Of a stretch of 64,000 nucleotides of DNA, positions 60,318 to 64,000 are shown piece by piece. The notes below the pieces were generated by a model. That model searched no databases, was not told the DNA's origin, and saw only the letters and a program-made list of their open reading frames with translations. The stretch covers positions 1,426,001 to 1,490,000 of the forward strand of contig NZ_CP097121.1 in NCBI RefSeq assembly GCF_024029675.1, in the 5' to 3' direction. The stretch comes from Fructilactobacillus carniphilus (GTDB taxonomy: Bacteria; Bacillota; Bacilli; Lactobacillales; Lactobacillaceae). How positions within the stretch are numbered: position 1 is the first letter of the stretch; each line of letters starts with the position of its first letter. The translations under genes and the position numbers were made by a program.

Positions 60318-61894
60318 TGTTTAAATACCTGTTTCAATAGTTCGAGGGTTTTTTGTTCGTCGGAGGTAGAGCCACTTAACTCATTCATCATCGCTTGGAT
60401 CTCACTAGTCAACTCAGTTTCCTGGTGATTCAATTCCTGGAGATCATCAACTAATTTGGGCACAGCGACCTGTGGTTTTGCTTCAAAAGTATTAACGTAA
60501 CGAGTCAGATTGAGGTTGTAGTCATTTTCCACAATTTCCGCCATGGAAGCGACGTGAGCGTATTTGGGAACGTCGTTTCGTTGAAGGAACGTTTGGACAA
60601 TTTTATCAACATTCTGCTTACATAATTTATTAATGTTTTTGGTTTTTTCAAATTCCTTTGAAGCGTCGATGAAGAGGATGTCATCAGTTGTGCGCTGCGC
60701 TTCTAAAATTAAAATCACAGTTGGCATTCCGGTATTGGTAAAGATTTTTTCCGGTAAGCCGATAATGGCCGAAATATTGTGATGATTTACCAAGTTTTTG
60801 CGGATTTCGCCTTCGGCACCGCTCCGAAAGAGGACTCCATGTGGTAAGACAATTGCCATGCGTCCGTTATGATTCAAATGGTAAAGGCCTTGTAATAGGA
60901 AAGCATAATCGGCACGAGACTTGGGGGCGACTCCCATTAGAAACCGAGGATCCTTTTTGCGGTTTTCATTATCCCAGTGTAGTGAATAAGGGGGATTAGC
61001 CATAACAGCATCAAAACGTTCTGGAACGTGGATACCATTGAAAACGAGATCTGGCCAGTCATCAGCCAAAGTGTCGGTGTTCCGAAGATGGATGTCATCA
61101 TAGGCCACGCCGTGCATCAAAAGATTCATTCGAGCCAGGTTGTAGGTCGTGGTGATTAATTCTTGCCCGTAGTATTCCACCTGATTTGTGTGAGCTGCGT
61201 TCCGCATGTAGCTGGCGGTTGTTAACAGTAAGGAACCGGAACCCATGGCGGGGTCGTAGAGCGTGTAGCTTTCGAGGTCCTCGCGCCCAGTGGTTAAAAT
61301 GCGAGCCATAATCTCAGAAACTTGATGCGGAGTATAGAACTCTCCAGCTTTAGCACCGGCACTAGCTGCAAACATTCCAATCAGGAATTCATAGAGGTCA
61401 CCGATGACGTCAGAATCGTCGTCTACTTCGATGTGACTCATTAAATTAATCATGTTAGTAAGTGTTGCAGTTCGGGCAGAAGTGTCACTTCCAATCCGAT
61501 TGGAGTTTAGATCCATGTCAGCAAAAATTCCGGATAATGCCTCTTGTGCTTGGGGAGCAATATGCTGATTAAAACGTTGTAATGCGTCTGCGACCATCGT
61601 GACTTTGAACGTCTGGTGATCGATGGCAGCCTGCCAATCTGAAAATAAATCGCCGGGTTGAATGACGTAACCGAGCTGTTCCTTCATGTAATTGCTGGCC
61701 CGGTGCGGGTCTTGTCGCCAAAGGTCGCTCCAGCTGGGCTGTTGGTTATGACACCATTTGCGGGCTTGGTCCGACAAGTACTTATAGAACATGATTCCAA
61801 AAATATAATTTTTGTATTCGGATGGCTCAATTTTCCCTCTAGTTTCGTTGAGAGCCTTCCAAATCAGTGCTTCTCTTTTTTCACTTAAAGCCAT
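60314..61894 (-). CDS. hsdM: Type I modification methyltransferase HsdM
   Basis: 526 residues from the ATG after GGAGGAAAATT. A helical N-terminal domain (about 1-150) is followed by the N6-adenine methyltransferase with SAM-binding YDPAMGSGSLLL near 213 and catalytic NPPYSLHW near 298. It methylates adenine at sites read by HsdS. The stop overlaps the hsdS start. The usual upstream hsdR is separated from it by a decayed abiH and other remnants. Confidence 0.94.
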   Translation of the reverse strand: MALSEKREALIWKALNETRGKIEPSEYKNYIFGIMFYKYLSDQARKWCHNQQPSWSDLWRQDPHRASNYMKEQLGYVIQPGDLFSDWQAAIDHQTFKVTMVADALQRFNQHIAPQAQEALSGIFADMDLNSNRIGSDTSARTATLTNMINLMSHIEVDDDSDVIGDLYEFLIGMFAASAGAKAGEFYTPHQVSEIMARILTTGREDLESYTLYDPAMGSGSLLLTTASYMRNAAHTNQVEYYGQELITTTYNLARMNLLMHGVAYDDIHLRNTDTLADDWPDLVFNGIHVPERFDAVMANPPYSLHWDNENRKKDPRFLMGVAPKSRADYAFLLQGLYHLNHNGRMAIVLPHGVLFRSGAEGEIRKNLVNHHNISAIIGLPEKIFTNTGMPTVILILEAQRTTDDILFIDASKEFEKTKNINKLCKQNVDKIVQTFLQRNDVPKYAHVASMAEIVENDYNLNLTRYVNTFEAKPQVAVPKLVDDLQELNHQETELTSEIQAMMNELSGSTSDEQKTLELLKQVFKQ

Positions 61895-62019
61895 AATTTT
61901 CCTCCATTTCTGCTCCAAAACTATGTAATCAAGGAGCTTAATTAGTAATTATAACAGAGGTTATACATTGTTGATTGTTGTGATTAATTTTGGTCTTTAA
62001 TTCGTAATTATTAATAATA

Positions 62020-62120
62020 CGAGAGATGGGGAGAGAATTATTTGGAAACTACAACCACGCAACAAGGATTTGATGAAACGGATTTCGGACTTAGAGATGT
62101 CAAGCATGTTGTATAGATAA
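62020..62120 (+). pseudogene. Decayed DUF2922 fragment
   Basis: In one frame the DNA reads DGERIIWKLQ then NKDLMKRISDLEM and a stop. The LMKRIxDLEM core equals that of the intact DUF2922 gene, and TTGATGAAACGGATT (62070-62084) is identical to 57269-57283. No start or full length; a relic. Confidence 0.5.
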
Positions 62121-62128
62121 GACAAAAT

Positions 62129-62168
62129 AAAAGCAATCCACTGATTAATAATGGTGGGTTGCTTTTTT
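62129..62168 (+). terminator. Terminator after the DUF2922 relic
   Basis: AAAAGCAATCCAC...GTGGgTTGCTTTTTT stem. Its survival supports a former gene on this strand. Confidence 0.8.
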
Positions 62169-63022
62169 GATATGTATTTTAAATACATTGAGATAAATAA
62201 TATTAAAAATTGGTCTGATGTAGAAGATCAAATAAAGAATATGATAATTAGTGTTGTATTCACAAAAATTTATTACTCTATTAAAAATTTTGAATATAAA
62301 TCGAATAAAGTATATGAAAATTTTGATCTTCTTAGTTCAGAATTCGATAAGGTTTTAGTCTTTGTTTATTCTTTATTAGATATATGTGAATATCAAGTTA
62401 ATAGGAATTTATATAATTATTTTACTACCTTTATAATTAATGAATTTAATAAATTTGAGCATAAATTAGGGGAATATATTAAGGAACAGTCAGAAAATAA
62501 TCAGTTTTTAAATAATGCTGAAAAGTTAAATATACTAATCCATTTTCAAATCAAAGCAATATCGCTAGTAATATTCATGGTGATACAGATAATCATATTG
62601 TTAGTGTAGATGCTTAAATAATTGAAGATGTAGTTAATGAAGATAATAATTTAAATTTTAAACAATTCACAAAAACGTATCAAATTATGTCTAACACTGA
62701 AAATCATAAAGACGTCTTACCCAATCCTAACGATATTGATACTATTTATTTTTATGGTCATTCTTTAGCTGAGGCTGATTATTCTTATTTTCAATCAATT
62801 TTTGATTATTATAATTTATATGACTCTAATCTAAATCTATTTTTTTATTATTCTGTTTATGCTCCAGAAAGATAATCCCAAATTGTTAACCAAAATATTA
62901 ATAATATTTGGAATCTAATTAATGAATATGGTGAATCAATGGGTAATGCTAAAGGTAAAAATTTGTTGCATAAATTAAATTTAGAAAACAGAATTAAAAT
63001 TAAAGATCTTGAAATTAAATAG
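62160..63022 (+). pseudogene. Degraded AbiH-family abortive infection gene
   Basis: Three pieces read through as an AbiH-like protein. Frame a (to about 62560): NWSDVEDQIKNM ... FNKFEHKLGEYIKEQ. Frame shift, then NIHGDTDNHIVSVDA and a stop near 62617. Then IYFYGHSLAEADYSYFQSIFDYY, an in-frame stop at 62873-62875, and IWNLINEYGESMGNA ... IKIKDLEIK with the true stop at 63020-63022. The N-terminal GNGFD block is missing. The frameshift plus two stops mean it is not functional. Very AT-rich and antiparallel to hsdR/hsdM. Confidence 0.72.
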
Positions 63023-63024
63023 TC

Positions 63025-63064
63025 AAAAAAGTCCCACGAAATTAATTTTTCGTAAGACTTTTTA
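63025..63064 (-). terminator. Terminator after hsdR
   Basis: AAAAAGTC-ACGAAA with TTTCGT-GACTTTTTT on the minus strand. Confidence 0.75.
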
Positions 63065-63088
63065 CGTATTTTGTTAAAAGTGATTTGA

Positions 63089-64000
63089 TTAGTGCAAACT
63101 AGTAAAGAAATCTTGGACCGCTTGTTCAAACTGAGCCCGATCAAAGAAACCGAGTTTTTCCTCGTCTTCGACTTTTTTAATAAGTTGATGAAATTCCGGA
63201 TTATCGTTTAAATCAGTGCTAGGCCGATAAACCGCAAACAATTTCATGATTTGGTTACCGCTGTAACCTTGATCATCGGCCCATCGTCTAATTCGTAGTT
63301 CCTGAAGTTCACCCCGAATTGCTTTCCGGGCTTGCTTCAAGCTCTCCGTGTCGAAATGTTCTTGGTAATCACCATCATCAATCTTATCCATAATGGCGCT
63401 AATTTCATTTTGACTCTGTTCGTCTAACGGTGTGATGTGATTCTCAACGGCCTTCCGATTAGCTTCTGTTTGATTATCCATGTAGGCATTCAAAAGATCA
63501 ACCAACCGATCATAGTCAATGATTTCTTGACTTTGTTGTTGTAGATGTAATTTTAAGTTGGTTAAATCAATTCGATCTTCGGGTGCTAATTTCTCGTTGA
63601 CGTCATTCCAACGAGCTTGGAGAGCGCTAAAGTCATCATCTGAATTTAACTTTAGACTAACTGATTTTCCCGTTTTTACGCCATCTTCATTGTAAACTTC
63701 AGCTGGGGTTCCTAGCTGATAACCTTGTTGCATTAATTGCTGTACTGGTCCATTTACTTCAGCGGCTAATTGCGAGAACTCTTTTTGTTCTTTGGATGAT
63801 CTTGGAATTTGGGAAAAATCTGTTCCAGCAATTTCTTCTAGTCGTTCCAGTTTCGGATTTATTTTTTCTATCTGTTCAGCATATTTATCAGCTAAAACAC
63901 CACTGTCAATTAATCCTTTATCATCTTTATCGGAAGCATGTTTCTCCGCATCCGTAATTGTATCGTTACCACCCAACGTGTAAATTACAAGTGCGTTTTT
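63089..64000 (-). CDS. hsdR: Type I restriction endonuclease HsdR, C-terminal part (window edge)
   Basis: About 303 residues of the C-terminus; the frame stays open through base 64000. Near the edge it reads ALVIYTLGGND, then a long helical region ending ELRIRRWADDQGYSGNQIMKLFAVY and the family-typical end FFDRAQFEQAVQDFF. This is the C-terminal helical domain of HsdR, which contacts HsdM/HsdS. The nuclease and translocase domains lie outside the window. It is separated from hsdM by 1.2 kb of remnants and has its own terminator. Confidence 0.85.
   Translation of the reverse strand, partial: KNALVIYTLGGNDTITDAEKHASDKDDKGLIDSGVLADKYAEQIEKINPKLERLEEIAGTDFSQIPRSSKEQKEFSQLAAEVNGPVQQLMQQGYQLGTPAEVYNEDGVKTGKSVSLKLNSDDDFSALQARWNDVNEKLAPEDRIDLTNLKLHLQQQSQEIIDYDRLVDLLNAYMDNQTEANRKAVENHITPLDEQSQNEISAIMDKIDDGDYQEHFDTESLKQARKAIRGELQELRIRRWADDQGYSGNQIMKLFAVYRPSTDLNDNPEFHQLIKKVEDEEKLGFFDRAQFEQAVQDFFTSLH

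Noticed and set aside
62857..63144. Minus-strand ORF between hsdR and the abiH remnant
   Set aside because: It overlaps hsdR in another frame and is antisense to the AbiH-like coding remains; contains the hsdR terminator.

Overview
The window comes from a low-to-mid GC Gram-positive bacterium, most likely a heterofermentative member of the Lactobacillaceae. Supporting genes are a mannitol 2-dehydrogenase, a ribokinase/ribose-5-phosphate isomerase fusion, an isoleucine 2-epimerase close to the Lentilactobacillus buchneri enzyme, LtaS, Spx, an Apf-like LysM protein, and a KxYKxGKxW/LPQTG mucin-binding adhesin. Near-perfect catabolite (cre) operators and a WalR-type box also fit Firmicutes. I cannot assign a species.

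Layout. 1-6.97 kb: end of an ECF transporter gene, a 5'-nucleotidase, an Spx paralogue without its cysteines, a HAD phosphatase, an attenuated membrane transporter, a nucleoside hydrolase and an alpha/beta hydrolase. 7-12.1 kb: flavodoxin/ferredoxin reductase, LtaS, a phosphoglycerate-mutase-like enzyme and a MerR regulator. 12.2-14 kb: a structurally odd tRNA-Lys(CUU) and a serine/threonine exchanger behind a serine-codon leader peptide. 14-25 kb: CorA, a GH73 glucosaminidase, TerC-thioredoxin-NhaC, a WalR-boxed LysM protein, gluconokinase, a phosphatase-tyrS pair and a CcpA-controlled sugar transporter. 25-30 kb: small membrane proteins, an rRNA methyltransferase and FetAB. 30-36 kb: oppABCDF. 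36-42 kb: amino-acid permease, mannitol dehydrogenase with a membrane protein, and RbsK-RpiA. 42-47 kb: an orphan nuclease, hemolysin III, isoleucine epimerase with a leader peptide, and AmtB. 47-54 kb: a 2203-residue adhesin built on an exact 606-bp repeat. 54-64 kb: accessory region with a baeRF protein, an unknown AT-rich gene, DUF1659/DUF2922, a MazG-like protein and a type I restriction-modification locus with an invertible hsdS, its own recombinase and a decayed abiH.

The most interesting material is in non-coding RNA-level control. Three 18-27-codon leader ORFs, each with a strong ribosome binding site, are followed by overlapping hairpins that end in an intrinsic terminator. Each stands before a gene that handles, or may handle, the amino acid enriched in the leader: Ser for a SteT-like exchanger, Ile/Leu for isoleucine 2-epimerase, and Ile/Leu/Val for a transporter of the PTS_EIIC_2 family whose substrate is unknown. 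The leader is the best functional clue for that last gene. The atypical tRNA-Lys and the hsdS switch are the next most notable items.

Central metabolism fits a phosphoketolase organism. Ribose enters as ribose-5-phosphate through the fused kinase/isomerase, gluconate through GntK, and fructose can serve as an electron acceptor through mannitol dehydrogenase. Peptides enter through Opp. Sugar genes carry cre sites.
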